Source of the DNA: Sipunculus nudus
Taxonomy: Eukaryota > Annelida > Sipuncula > Golfingiida > Sipunculidae
Assembly: GCA_026874595.1 (NCBI GenBank)
Contig: JAPPUL010000082.1
Coordinates: 310,001-374,000 of the forward strand
DNA length: 64,000 nucleotides
Reading direction: 5' to 3'
The translations under genes were made by a program, and so were the position numbers. Positions 27,857 to 36,370 of this stretch are shown here, piece after piece (position 1 is the stretch's first letter; every line of letters begins with the position of its first letter). The notes below the pieces were generated by a model. The model made no database searches. It had not been told where the DNA came from and saw only the letters and a program-made list of their open reading frames with translations.

Positions 27857-30271
27857 CTACTTTCTTGTGAATATTTCCACTCCCCTCCAAACACTTGGTA
27901 AGCCTTCTTCTAAGTATTTTTCACAACGTTCTATAAAAACACGTGCTGCGGTATCTATCTTTAACATATTTACTTCTTTAAATACTTTTAATGCTTCCTT
28001 TAGGTTCCCCGCTGTGTATTCCTTTAAACCAGATTCATAAAGCCCTACAAACTCTATCTCATGTTTTGTCATATTCTCATGAAAGTCTATTACCTCATAT
28101 ATCCCCAATGGCTCGCTCTTTCCCTTAACAGCAACTACATCAAGCCTCCTCGTAAATATCCTGTCGCTTATAAGTTTTTGTGTCGTATCACTACAGATTA
28201 TATTTGTTCCATAATAACTATTTAAACTCTCAAGTCGACTACATAAGTTTACCGCATCACCCAAGATTGTATAATTCATTCTGCTCTCTGAACCCATGTT
28301 CCCTACTATTGCCTCTCCCGTATGTATCCCTATCCTAGATGCAAAAAGCGGTTTGCTCTCCGGTTTCCATTTCGCATACCTAAGCATTGATAAGCGCTTT
28401 TGACTCTCTATACCTACTTTGCAAGCCAAATATGCTCCATCTTCACACGGTTCTGGCGCTCCCCAAAAGGACATTATTGCATCTCCTATATATTTATCTA
28501 GTGTCCCTTTGTTTGTATGGATTATCTCACTCATCTCCTCTAAATACTCTCCCAAATACATTACTAATTCCTTAGGATTTAAGGCTTCTGAGATGTTTGT
28601 AAATTCTACTATATCTGAGAAAAAAATCGATATCTTCTTACTCGTTGCTCCAAGCTTTGCCTCCTCACCGGACCTTATTAGTTGCTTTACGAGCTTTGAT
28701 GGAACATACTTTTCAAACGATCTAAGCCCCTTTACCATGTTGTCTACTGCATTAACCATCTGGTTTATCTCTACCAATGGCGACTTTATATTTATTAGCG
28801 CTGTTAAATCAAATTCTGCTACACGTCTTGTTGTATCTGATAAACGGTAGAGTGGAGTTGATATCTTCGAAAAAATGTATATACTAAACAAAAACAAAAA
28901 TATTGTCGTGAATACTGAGATCCCAATAACGATATACGTATTGCTATTTATCTCTCCTAGAAAATCTTCCTCTGGAATTATTATCCCCACTATCCAGTTA
29001 AGTCCTGTCTCAGCCGGAAAGGGAAATAATACTCCTATCCTTGCAATCCCCGCATAATCATATTTATACGCATCCTCTCGCGTAAGCCTATAGCCATTAA
29101 CATCTGATACTAGTATCCCTTGTGCCTTCCCCTCCTCAACCAGCCTATTATATATCTTGTCTTTTAGCTTGTCTACCCCTGTTAACGTAAAATCATAGCC
29201 TATTATATTTGTTGCATCTGTTTTACTGTATCTTGGTGTCTGGGTTATTAAATTCCTAAGCTCTCGCTTTATTAACTCCTCTTTATTAAACTTATATCCT
29301 CCCTTAGTAGCGCTTGGACTGTAGGCCAGAATATTGCCTTCCTCCGTCATTATAAATACCTTCCCTGATTTGCCTACATCCAAATTCGCTAGGTATTTAG
29401 CTGATATGTTATATATTGTAAGGCTTACACTTATCGCTCCAACTATTTGCCCTTTAGCCCCCAATAACGGATTTGAACACGATATCCCAGGCACCTGATC
29501 TGAGTAAAATACATACGGCTTAGTCCAAAATGATTTTATCTTTTCACGGCTTTCTTTCCAAGACTTATACTCCTGCTCAGCCCCAACAAACCAAGGCCTA
29601 AGCAATACATTATAAGTCTTGCTTGAGGCACTTAACTCATTACCAAAATCATATCTATCGTCCGCTTTCCCATATAAATAATATTCCGGATTGCTATGAT
29701 ACCAACACGTTATCCCAAGTCCTTTCTCTTTATAATGATACACGTACTTCATTGAAAAACTTCCATCCGGCATCCGCTTTAACATCACTTTGTCTTTTGC
29801 ATAATTTCCATAATTTATTAGATTGATTTGCTCATAAGTCTTTAGATATCCTTCAAACAACTTCAAGATGCCTATACTCTTTGATGTCTTATCTAACAAA
29901 AATGTTTTAAGCTCTTTTTCGCTTATCCTATTCTTTCTAAGCTCAGTCTTATCAAAATACTCAAGCATCGCATCAACTCGCCTTGCGTTCTCTTTGTACT
30001 CTTTACTCTCATTTGCATAATATTTACCATGCAACTCCCCTAACAAAAAATTAGCTGACATCTGTCGCGTTATCTCCCCTACCTCACGGGCTGGATCAAG
30101 AAAACTTACCGTCTCCTTTACCACCGACTCCTTTACCACCTCTACTACCTCGTCTAATAAACTGTTTACTGAATTCCTGCTCGATATATAATAGGTTACT
30201 ATTATTACACTTGAGCTTATTATCACTAATAATACAAAAAAGATCGGAACGCTTCGTCTTACTGATATCAA
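27857..30271 (-). CDS. Membrane adenylate/guanylate cyclase with Cache-type sensor
   Basis: 804 residues. Membrane helix at ~8-28, a ~410-residue periplasmic region with a Cache-like part ('VGKSGKVFIMTEEGNILAYSP'), a second helix at ~445-468, a HAMP-like linker, then a class III cyclase domain (~545-730). Catalytic elements are present: 'IFFSDIVEFTNIS' (metal Asp), 'LDKYIGDAIMSFWGAPE' (second Asp; Lys fits adenine specificity) and 'NYTILGDAVNLCSRLES'. It ends in a TPR-like tail common in such cyclases. It probably senses a small extracellular ligand and makes cAMP. TTG start. Confidence 0.9.
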   Translation of the reverse strand: MISVRRSVPIFFVLLVIISSSVIIVTYYISSRNSVNSLLDEVVEVVKESVVKETVSFLDPAREVGEITRQMSANFLLGELHGKYYANESKEYKENARRVDAMLEYFDKTELRKNRISEKELKTFLLDKTSKSIGILKLFEGYLKTYEQINLINYGNYAKDKVMLKRMPDGSFSMKYVYHYKEKGLGITCWYHSNPEYYLYGKADDRYDFGNELSASSKTYNVLLRPWFVGAEQEYKSWKESREKIKSFWTKPYVFYSDQVPGISCSNPLLGAKGQIVGAISVSLTIYNISAKYLANLDVGKSGKVFIMTEEGNILAYSPSATKGGYKFNKEELIKRELRNLITQTPRYSKTDATNIIGYDFTLTGVDKLKDKIYNRLVEEGKAQGILVSDVNGYRLTREDAYKYDYAGIARIGVLFPFPAETGLNWIVGIIIPEEDFLGEINSNTYIVIGISVFTTIFLFLFSIYIFSKISTPLYRLSDTTRRVAEFDLTALINIKSPLVEINQMVNAVDNMVKGLRSFEKYVPSKLVKQLIRSGEEAKLGATSKKISIFFSDIVEFTNISEALNPKELVMYLGEYLEEMSEIIHTNKGTLDKYIGDAIMSFWGAPEPCEDGAYLACKVGIESQKRLSMLRYAKWKPESKPLFASRIGIHTGEAIVGNMGSESRMNYTILGDAVNLCSRLESLNSYYGTNIICSDTTQKLISDRIFTRRLDVVAVKGKSEPLGIYEVIDFHENMTKHEIEFVGLYESGLKEYTAGNLKEALKVFKEVNMLKIDTAARVFIERCEKYLEEGLPSVWRGVEIFTRK

Positions 30272-30353
30272 TTACTTGTACCCCAGGTTTAACACATTTG
30301 TAAATCTATATTTTCTAACACCTTAAGTCTTTACTGCCATTATTTATCTTCAA

Positions 30354-31427
30354 CTATTTATCTTTCACATTACTATCATTTACATATTTTACTATTCCTC
30401 TCACCAATCCATTTACTATCTTTGATTGATAATCTTTATTTAATAACTTATTCGCCTCCCGCTCGTTCGTCAAAAAGCCTAACTCTACCAAAATCGAAGG
30501 CATCGTGTTGTTTGTTACCACAAAATACGCTTTGTTACTTTTTATCCCGCGATTACTCGTATCTCGCCATACTGCCTCATATAATGATTCGTGTACATAT
30601 AACGCAAGCTCGTTTGAACGCCTGCTTATATTTAAATCATATAATATCGATAATGCCTTATTTGTTTCTTTATCTTTTGTTAGTACGTTTGTTAGTTTTA
30701 CAAATTCTCCCTCTCGTTTACTACTTGTTCCTTCCGTTTTATAGGCTGAATAGAAAAATGTCTCTATTCCTTGTGTTTCCTTACTTAACGACGCATTTGC
30801 ATGGATACTTATAAATATCCCTCCCCCTCCATGTCGACTTATATAACCATTCACTAGCTTTGTTCTATCCTCTAATGTCAGTTCTTTATCCTCTTTACGC
30901 GTTAAGTATATTTTTATACCTTTTAACTCCTCTTTTAATCTAACATATAAAGCCTTACTAATTAAAAGATTTAAATCCTTCTCCTCTATTCCGTTATTTA
31001 CATTGCCAGGATCCCGCCCTCCATGTCCAGGATCAAGTATTATGTAATTTACTTGCCTGTTTTTTTTGCTTTTAAGATTTTTACCACTTTTAACTTCTCC
31101 TTTTAATCCCTCTCCTCCTCTTAATATCAACTGCGCAAGCTCATAAGGCAGGTAATATCTACCCCCTCGCTTTACTACTTCTTCTTCCAATAGATATACA
31201 TCCTCCCCTACAAGTACCATCTTCGTGTCTCCCGCAAACTTATACTTACCTCCATTGCCCTCTATCGTTAGAATACCTTTCTCGTATTCCACATACATTA
31301 CAAAACCGTACTTTATACAAAAATCACGCGCCTCTACGTAATTGACTAATATCCTGCTAGATAATAATCTGACTGTCATCAAAACCATTAGCAGCACCAG
31401 CATATACTTTATTACGCTTAATCTCAA
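30354..31427 (-). CDS. N-acetylmuramoyl-L-alanine amidase
   Basis: 357 residues: an N-terminal signal anchor (~8-27), an AMIN- or copper-amine-like beta region (~28-125), then an Amidase_3 zinc hydrolase domain. Zinc and catalytic positions are seen in 'LDPGHGGRDPG', 'FISIHANAS' and 'ILVELGFLTNEREA' (Glu). 'EEKDLNL' carries the expected Glu. It cleaves peptidoglycan side chains from muramic acid in the periplasm during cell separation or wall turnover. TTG at 31427 lacks a clear ribosome site, so the start is uncertain by a few residues. Confidence 0.88.
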   Translation of the reverse strand: MRLSVIKYMLVLLMVLMTVRLLSSRILVNYVEARDFCIKYGFVMYVEYEKGILTIEGNGGKYKFAGDTKMVLVGEDVYLLEEEVVKRGGRYYLPYELAQLILRGGEGLKGEVKSGKNLKSKKNRQVNYIILDPGHGGRDPGNVNNGIEEKDLNLLISKALYVRLKEELKGIKIYLTRKEDKELTLEDRTKLVNGYISRHGGGGIFISIHANASLSKETQGIETFFYSAYKTEGTSSKREGEFVKLTNVLTKDKETNKALSILYDLNISRRSNELALYVHESLYEAVWRDTSNRGIKSNKAYFVVTNNTMPSILVELGFLTNEREANKLLNKDYQSKIVNGLVRGIVKYVNDSNVKDK

Positions 31428-31650
31428 TTCTAGTTTTGGCTAACCTCTATTTATAATTAATTATCACTTCTTACATAATATTCTAGCACTTCAAATTCTC
31501 CTTCTCCCATCCACAAACCCTTTCCTACAATCCACTGTACTATCACATTGTTTCTTCTCCCATCCCCAGCATATATTAACGGCTTTTTAACAGCTTTTTA
31601 TTTTAACGGATTTTTATTTTTTATCTTTCCTTTTTAATCCGATCAGATAC

Positions 31651-33957
31651 TCATTCTAAGTACTTAAGCACTATTCCTTCCGTTAAAAGCTCCGGCAACA
31701 ATACTACTCTCTCCCCAGGCTTATAAAGCGCATACACAGGCACCGCGTTCTTTCCTAACTTGCGAAGCGCTTGCCCTATCTTATCACTCGGTCTTGTCCA
31801 ATCCGCCTCAAACGCTTTTATCTTAAGCTCCATAAAACGCTTCTCTACTCTATCTGATTTTAACGCTAGTTTGTTCGTTTGGCAGGTTATGCACCACGCC
31901 GCTGTGAAGTTTATAAACACTATCTCTCCCGATTTGCGGTATCTAATTACCTCTTCTGCATTGTAAGAAAGCCATTCTACTCGCCCCCCCTCTTCCTTAC
32001 TTGACAACACATCCCCAGATGCATAGCTATCTCTTATTATATAAAACCCAAGCCCTACAAAGAATATACTTAACAAAACCCCTACACCCTTAACCATACC
32101 AACCCTTCTAGAACCTACTCCGTTAGTTTTCCCATATACCCATAACCCAACGCTTATTAATATTAATGACACCAGGTAATACACTGCTTTGTCTATATCA
32201 CTTTGTTTGCCCAGTATCCATACGAAATATAGGGTCGTAAGCAATAACAAAAAACCCATCACCTCCTTAAGCACTAGCATCCAAGCCCCTGGCTTCGGTA
32301 TGAAATTTAGAAGCTTCGGTTTAAACGCTATAACCAAATAGGGAAACGATATCCCAAGCCCTATCGATGTGAATATTAAAAGTATTATAACATCATCTTG
32401 CGCTATCGCAAAGCCTAATGCTGTCCCCAAAAATGGTGCCGAACACGGAGTTGCTGATATCGTTATCATTACCCCCATCATAAACGATTTTAACATACTA
32501 CCATATTCGCTCCCTACTCCACCGTACTTGCTAAGACTTACTCCTATCTCGAATACCCCAAACAGATTAAGCGCAAATACTAAAAAAAATACCCCCAAGA
32601 GCATTACAAATAATGAGTCTTGTAATTGATAACCCCAGCCTCGTATGTCCCCTCCGTGTTTTAACAATATTAAAAAGCCAGATAATATCCAAAGTGAGAC
32701 CAAAACGCCTAGCGTGAATAATATCCCATTTACCTTTATTCCCCTACCGCTCTTCCCGCCTTGCTCCGCAAAACTTAATATCTTTAGCGACATCACAGGT
32801 AGCACGCACGGCATCAAATTTAATATTATTCCCCCTATAAATCCAAAGAGTATTACCACCAGCAAAGATGTGCTCCCTATAGCTCCTGCATCTTCAGATG
32901 CTCCCTCTTCTACTCCCCCTTCTGCAACAGATGCATAACCAAGCCCATTCCTTACCTCCCTTAACAAAAGTTCAGACCCCTCTCCTAACTCTTTGAATCT
33001 ATAAGACTCAAACTTCCCTCCCGAAAATCCCAAAAGCCTCTCAGAAAGCTCAATGCCACCTTCTGCCGATAACACACCACCAAGCCCTTTCGGATAATCC
33101 AATACCCCCACCTTTAGATAACTTTTACCCTCATACTCAAAATACTCCTGCCCCATACTCGCTTTCATCTTAGTACTTTCTCCAAAAAAATATACACCCT
33201 CCCCCCTCTTTCCTAAACGCTCACTTAAAGTCCCTCCTAACTCCTTCGAGAACTTTATATATATCCACTTCCCCTTACCTTTTCCCTTCTTAACATTCGA
33301 TTTGCCTAAAGCTTTATCCCCTTTATCCCCTTTATCCCCACCTATAACATTCCCTTCCATAAACTTTAGTTTGCCATAACTTAGTAAGTTAGCACTCTCT
33401 ACCTTCAACGGTAACTTATTCTTTACACTACCATACTCCCTTTCCCATAAAACATTTTTACGCTCTTGACCTACCTTAAGCTCCATATCAAGCTCTTCAA
33501 CTCGGGGGGCAAGGCAGACTTTCTCGCATAACAAATATTCTACTTGCACTTTTAACCTTATAGCCTCCTTTATAGCTTCTTTAACCACAAAATCGTACAC
33601 GAATGAAGCACTGTTACTATACCCATACGTTATTAAGCCCACTGTGTCAAATGTATGCGGGCGTTCCCAACTTGAGTTTTCTTCCTTTATCTCTTTTGGT
33701 GTTTTGATTTTTATCTTTGTTGCAAGCCCTCCATCCCCCGGATAACGCCAGTAGATATGCCAGCCCTCTTTTAAAACCGCTTTTAACAGTATCTTAAAGC
33801 GAGTGCCTGCTTGCCCCGATATCTCCTTCTTCTCCTCCACCAACCTAAAACTTATATAATCCCTTTCTACATAACGCTTCTCTACTACTCCATACATCCT
33901 ACCTGCCAGCAACATCAAAAGTAGCACAAAGCATATCGTACGATATAATACTTGCAT
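31651..33957 (-). CDS. dsbD: Thiol:disulfide interchange protein DsbD/ScsB-like
   Basis: 768 residues. Signal peptide, then a periplasmic N-domain with 'GWHIYWRYPGDGG' and 'EYLLCEKVCLAP' (Cys pair) of the ScsB/DipZ type. A membrane domain of about eight helices follows, with the redox Cys residues in 'NLMPCVLPVMSLK' and 'ISATPCSAPFLGTALGFA'. The C-terminal thioredoxin-like domain has 'FTAAWCITCQ'. It carries electrons from cytoplasmic thioredoxin to periplasmic disulfides. A Gly/Lys/Asp-rich insert near residues 207-228 coincides with three 9-bp DNA repeats. It follows soeC on the same strand. Confidence 0.9.
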   Translation of the reverse strand: MQVLYRTICFVLLLMLLAGRMYGVVEKRYVERDYISFRLVEEKKEISGQAGTRFKILLKAVLKEGWHIYWRYPGDGGLATKIKIKTPKEIKEENSSWERPHTFDTVGLITYGYSNSASFVYDFVVKEAIKEAIRLKVQVEYLLCEKVCLAPRVEELDMELKVGQERKNVLWEREYGSVKNKLPLKVESANLLSYGKLKFMEGNVIGGDKGDKGDKALGKSNVKKGKGKGKWIYIKFSKELGGTLSERLGKRGEGVYFFGESTKMKASMGQEYFEYEGKSYLKVGVLDYPKGLGGVLSAEGGIELSERLLGFSGGKFESYRFKELGEGSELLLREVRNGLGYASVAEGGVEEGASEDAGAIGSTSLLVVILFGFIGGIILNLMPCVLPVMSLKILSFAEQGGKSGRGIKVNGILFTLGVLVSLWILSGFLILLKHGGDIRGWGYQLQDSLFVMLLGVFFLVFALNLFGVFEIGVSLSKYGGVGSEYGSMLKSFMMGVMITISATPCSAPFLGTALGFAIAQDDVIILLIFTSIGLGISFPYLVIAFKPKLLNFIPKPGAWMLVLKEVMGFLLLLTTLYFVWILGKQSDIDKAVYYLVSLILISVGLWVYGKTNGVGSRRVGMVKGVGVLLSIFFVGLGFYIIRDSYASGDVLSSKEEGGRVEWLSYNAEEVIRYRKSGEIVFINFTAAWCITCQTNKLALKSDRVEKRFMELKIKAFEADWTRPSDKIGQALRKLGKNAVPVYALYKPGERVVLLPELLTEGIVLKYLE
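33312..33338. repeat. 9-bp tandem repeat inside dsbD, three copies
   Basis: Three exact CTTTATCCC units encode the GDK repeats of the DsbD insert on the minus strand. A closely related purine unit occurs in rplD (51208-51245) and before rpsG. Confidence 0.9.
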
Positions 33958-34011
33958 AATTTCTCTTATCTCTAGTTTACTATTAATATCTCTTCCCCTA
34001 CAAACCCCATT

Positions 34012-34124
34012 CCTATTTCTTCTTCCTATTTCTTCTTCCTATTTCTTCTTCCTATTTCTTCTTCCTATTTCTTCTTCCTATTTCTTCTTCCTATTTCTTC
34101 TTCCTATTTCTTCTTCCTATTTCC
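34012..34124. repeat. 13-bp tandem repeat, eight copies
   Basis: CCTATTTCTTCTT is repeated eight times without interruption from 34012 to 34115, plus a partial copy. It lies between soeC and dsbD on the minus strand, where the transcript would be purine-rich (AAGAAGAAATAGG). A second short duplication of CCTCTCTAACCCCTCTTTCTGCC follows to ~34187. Confidence 0.95.
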
Positions 34125-34169
34125 ACCCCCCTACTCTAACCCCTCTCTAACCCCTCTTTCTGCCCCTCT

Positions 34170-35216
34170 CTAACCCCTCTTTCTGCCCCAATATGGACTG
34201 TCTCCCTTCGCCTTCACCAATAACGGATTTGTGCCCTTGCTTGCGTATTTATATCTATTGTAATATAAACTTTGTATATGATTGCCTTGTATGAAAAACA
34301 GTTTTCGGTCATTTATATAACCATATAACATCATAGCAATTCCAACTAGCCCTAGTACAAAGCCTAGTGTATAGGTTGACTCTTTGTACGTCGATAAAAA
34401 GAGCATTATAAACCATAGCACCATAGGTACTACAAAACCAAACACTACTATCAACACCTTATTATTATCTATTTCTTCCTCTGGCATCGGATAGCTAAAC
34501 TCTTTTGTATTGAAATGTTCATACGGTGTGCCCATGTCTGTTTGCCTTATATCTATACCTCCCTTTACTCCAAGAGCTTTGTTCAAATCTATTGGCTCGT
34601 ATAAACGGTTTAGCATACTATATGTTAGCAATTTTAGCAAAGACAGCACTATCCCAAAAAATATCAACACCAGCCCCATAGGGTATAATAACTCGTTTGA
34701 CAACGGATAGACATACCATAAAACTGTATAGACCACTCCAAGCCCTCCTGTTACTCCCATTAAGAAAAACATTATCGGGGTTGATAAATTTGCCCACTCC
34801 TTTACATATTTTATCGTTGTATAAAGCATTGACGACGATATCAAAAATGATACTGACCCCATTACCGTAAATAAGGCTATCGCAAATTCATATCCCCTAA
34901 AAGCAGGGACAAACAATATTATCATATATAACACCGTCCCCCCAAACGCTATGCCGCCTGATAACACTTCTCGGGATAACCATGAGTGCCCTACCTTCTT
35001 TATTGCCTTCCATACCCTTAGTGGATGCCCTAGATGTTTTAGGCTTGATATCGTCCCTACTGTTTGCAGTATAAGCGATATCAACAATATTAAAAATGTT
35101 ACATATACTGGCAACAAATACCCATACAAGAACTTTAGTACGAAAAGTACTATTATCATCCCTTGTCCAAGCCCGCTCATCACTGTTAGCATTATTAATG
35201 ACATCTCCGGATGCAT
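34170..35216 (-). CDS. soeC: Sulfite dehydrogenase membrane anchor SoeC (DmsC/NrfD-type)
   Basis: 348 residues with about eight membrane helices. The DmsC hallmark 'SSLKHLGHPLRVWKAI...HSWLSREVLSGG' is clear (~55-88). It anchors the molybdoenzyme to the inner membrane and passes electrons to the quinone pool. The start has GAGGT four to five bases before ATG. It is the third gene of soeA-soeB-soeC on the minus strand, with gaps of ~200-250 bases that hold simple repeats. Confidence 0.87.
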   Translation of the reverse strand: MHPEMSLIMLTVMSGLGQGMIIVLFVLKFLYGYLLPVYVTFLILLISLILQTVGTISSLKHLGHPLRVWKAIKKVGHSWLSREVLSGGIAFGGTVLYMIILFVPAFRGYEFAIALFTVMGSVSFLISSSMLYTTIKYVKEWANLSTPIMFFLMGVTGGLGVVYTVLWYVYPLSNELLYPMGLVLIFFGIVLSLLKLLTYSMLNRLYEPIDLNKALGVKGGIDIRQTDMGTPYEHFNTKEFSYPMPEEEIDNNKVLIVVFGFVVPMVLWFIMLFLSTYKESTYTLGFVLGLVGIAMMLYGYINDRKLFFIQGNHIQSLYYNRYKYASKGTNPLLVKAKGDSPYWGRKRG

Positions 35217-35374
35217 TTTTACCTCGCTTTTTTTATCCCTTTTTTCTTACTTTATTTTTTCTTACTTTTTTCTTTCTTACTTTATTTTTACTTACTTTAT
35301 TTTTTCTTACTTTATTTTTTAAACTTTTACGTTTGTCTAAACTACTACTTCTTTCTAGCATCCCTCCTGATAGC

Positions 35375-35447
35375 ATCCACCCTCATCATCTTCACCCTCA
35401 TCTTCACCCTCATCCCCCCTCTCATCCCCCTCTCATCCCCCCTCTCC
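35375..35447. repeat. C/T-rich imperfect tandem repeats between soeB and soeC
   Basis: Units such as CACCCTCATCTT and CATCCCCCTCT are repeated. A further run of CTTACTTTATTTTTT units lies at ~35240-35325. Confidence 0.75.
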
Positions 35448-35463
35448 TACAACTATTGTGCAT

Positions 35464-36162
35464 CTACTTACAGCTGCATACATGATCTATCGATACTTTA
35501 GTGTTCTTCTTTGGTATATAGTGATTTGCTGGGTTTGTTCCAGCCTCCGGCATCAGCTTATATCCATACCCTATCTCTATCGCTTTTGATGCCTCGCTTT
35601 CTGGATCGTTTATATCTCCAAATATCCTAGCCTTCGATGGACATGCCAATACGCACGCTGGTAAACGTTCTGCTTCCGGCAAGTCTTCATTGTATATCCT
35701 GTCTACGCAAAGTGTACATTTCTTCATCACTCCCTCTTTCTCGTCATATTCTCGACACCCATAAGGACACGCCCATGCGCAATATTTACACCCTATACAA
35801 TCATCATAATGTACTAATACTATTCCATCCTCTTCGCGCTTATAGGATGCCTCCGTCGGGCATACCTCCACACAGGGCGGATCTTCACAATGCATACACG
35901 ACTTCGGCAGATACATTATCTCCGTATTCGGAAACTGCCCAAGCTCGTATGTTTGTACCCGATTATACCATACCCCGCTTGGATCACTCCCATATGGATC
36001 TTTGTCCGGTAACGGTCCAAGCTCTCCTTGCGTGTTCCAAGACTTGCAATTTGTCGCACATGCATGGCAGCCTACACACGTATTTAAATCTATTACTAAC
36101 GCAAGTTGTTTCTTCCTTTTGTTATTTATCTCGCTTTTGCTTTCGCTCTTTATATCGTTCAT
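35464..36162 (-). CDS. soeB: Sulfite dehydrogenase iron-sulfur subunit SoeB
   Basis: 232 residues, DmsB/PsrB-like electron-transfer subunit. Four [4Fe-4S] binding groups are visible: 'CVGCHACATNCK', 'CMHCEDPPCVEVCP', 'CIGCKYCAWACP' and 'CTLCVDRI...CVLACP'. It passes electrons from SoeA to SoeC. No Tat or Sec signal, as expected for the cytoplasm-facing SoeABC complex. Start has AAAGGAG seven bases upstream. The extreme C-terminus ends with an extra Cys pair (CSCK). Confidence 0.9.
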   Translation of the reverse strand: MNDIKSESKSEINNKRKKQLALVIDLNTCVGCHACATNCKSWNTQGELGPLPDKDPYGSDPSGVWYNRVQTYELGQFPNTEIMYLPKSCMHCEDPPCVEVCPTEASYKREEDGIVLVHYDDCIGCKYCAWACPYGCREYDEKEGVMKKCTLCVDRIYNEDLPEAERLPACVLACPSKARIFGDINDPESEASKAIEIGYGYKLMPEAGTNPANHYIPKKNTKVSIDHVCSCK

Positions 36163-36231
36163 TTATTTGCTCCTTTTAGATTATCTTTCTATAATCCCCT
36201 TAACCTATCTTTTCAAAAGCTCCTTATCTCT

Positions 36232-36322
36232 TCTTATCTCTTCATCCTATCATCTTTATCCTATCTCTTCATCCTATCTCTTTATCCTATCATCTTTATC
36301 CTATCTCTTTATCCTATCTCTT
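36232..36322. repeat. 12-bp imperfect tandem repeat between soeA and soeB
   Basis: ATCCTATCTCTT and variants (ATCCTATCATCTTT) are repeated about seven times, directly downstream of soeA on the minus strand. Confidence 0.85.
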
Positions 36323-36370
36323 ATACCCGTCTTTTAAACAAGCATAGCATTTTATACTTTCATATAAGCA

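Noticed and set aside
34012-34124. CRISPR-like regular array
   Set aside because: Units are contiguous 13-mers without spacers.
35096-35501. Plus-strand ORFs rich in Leu/Phe opposite soeC and its spacer
   Set aside because: They are translations of T-rich repeats with no ribosome site or domain.
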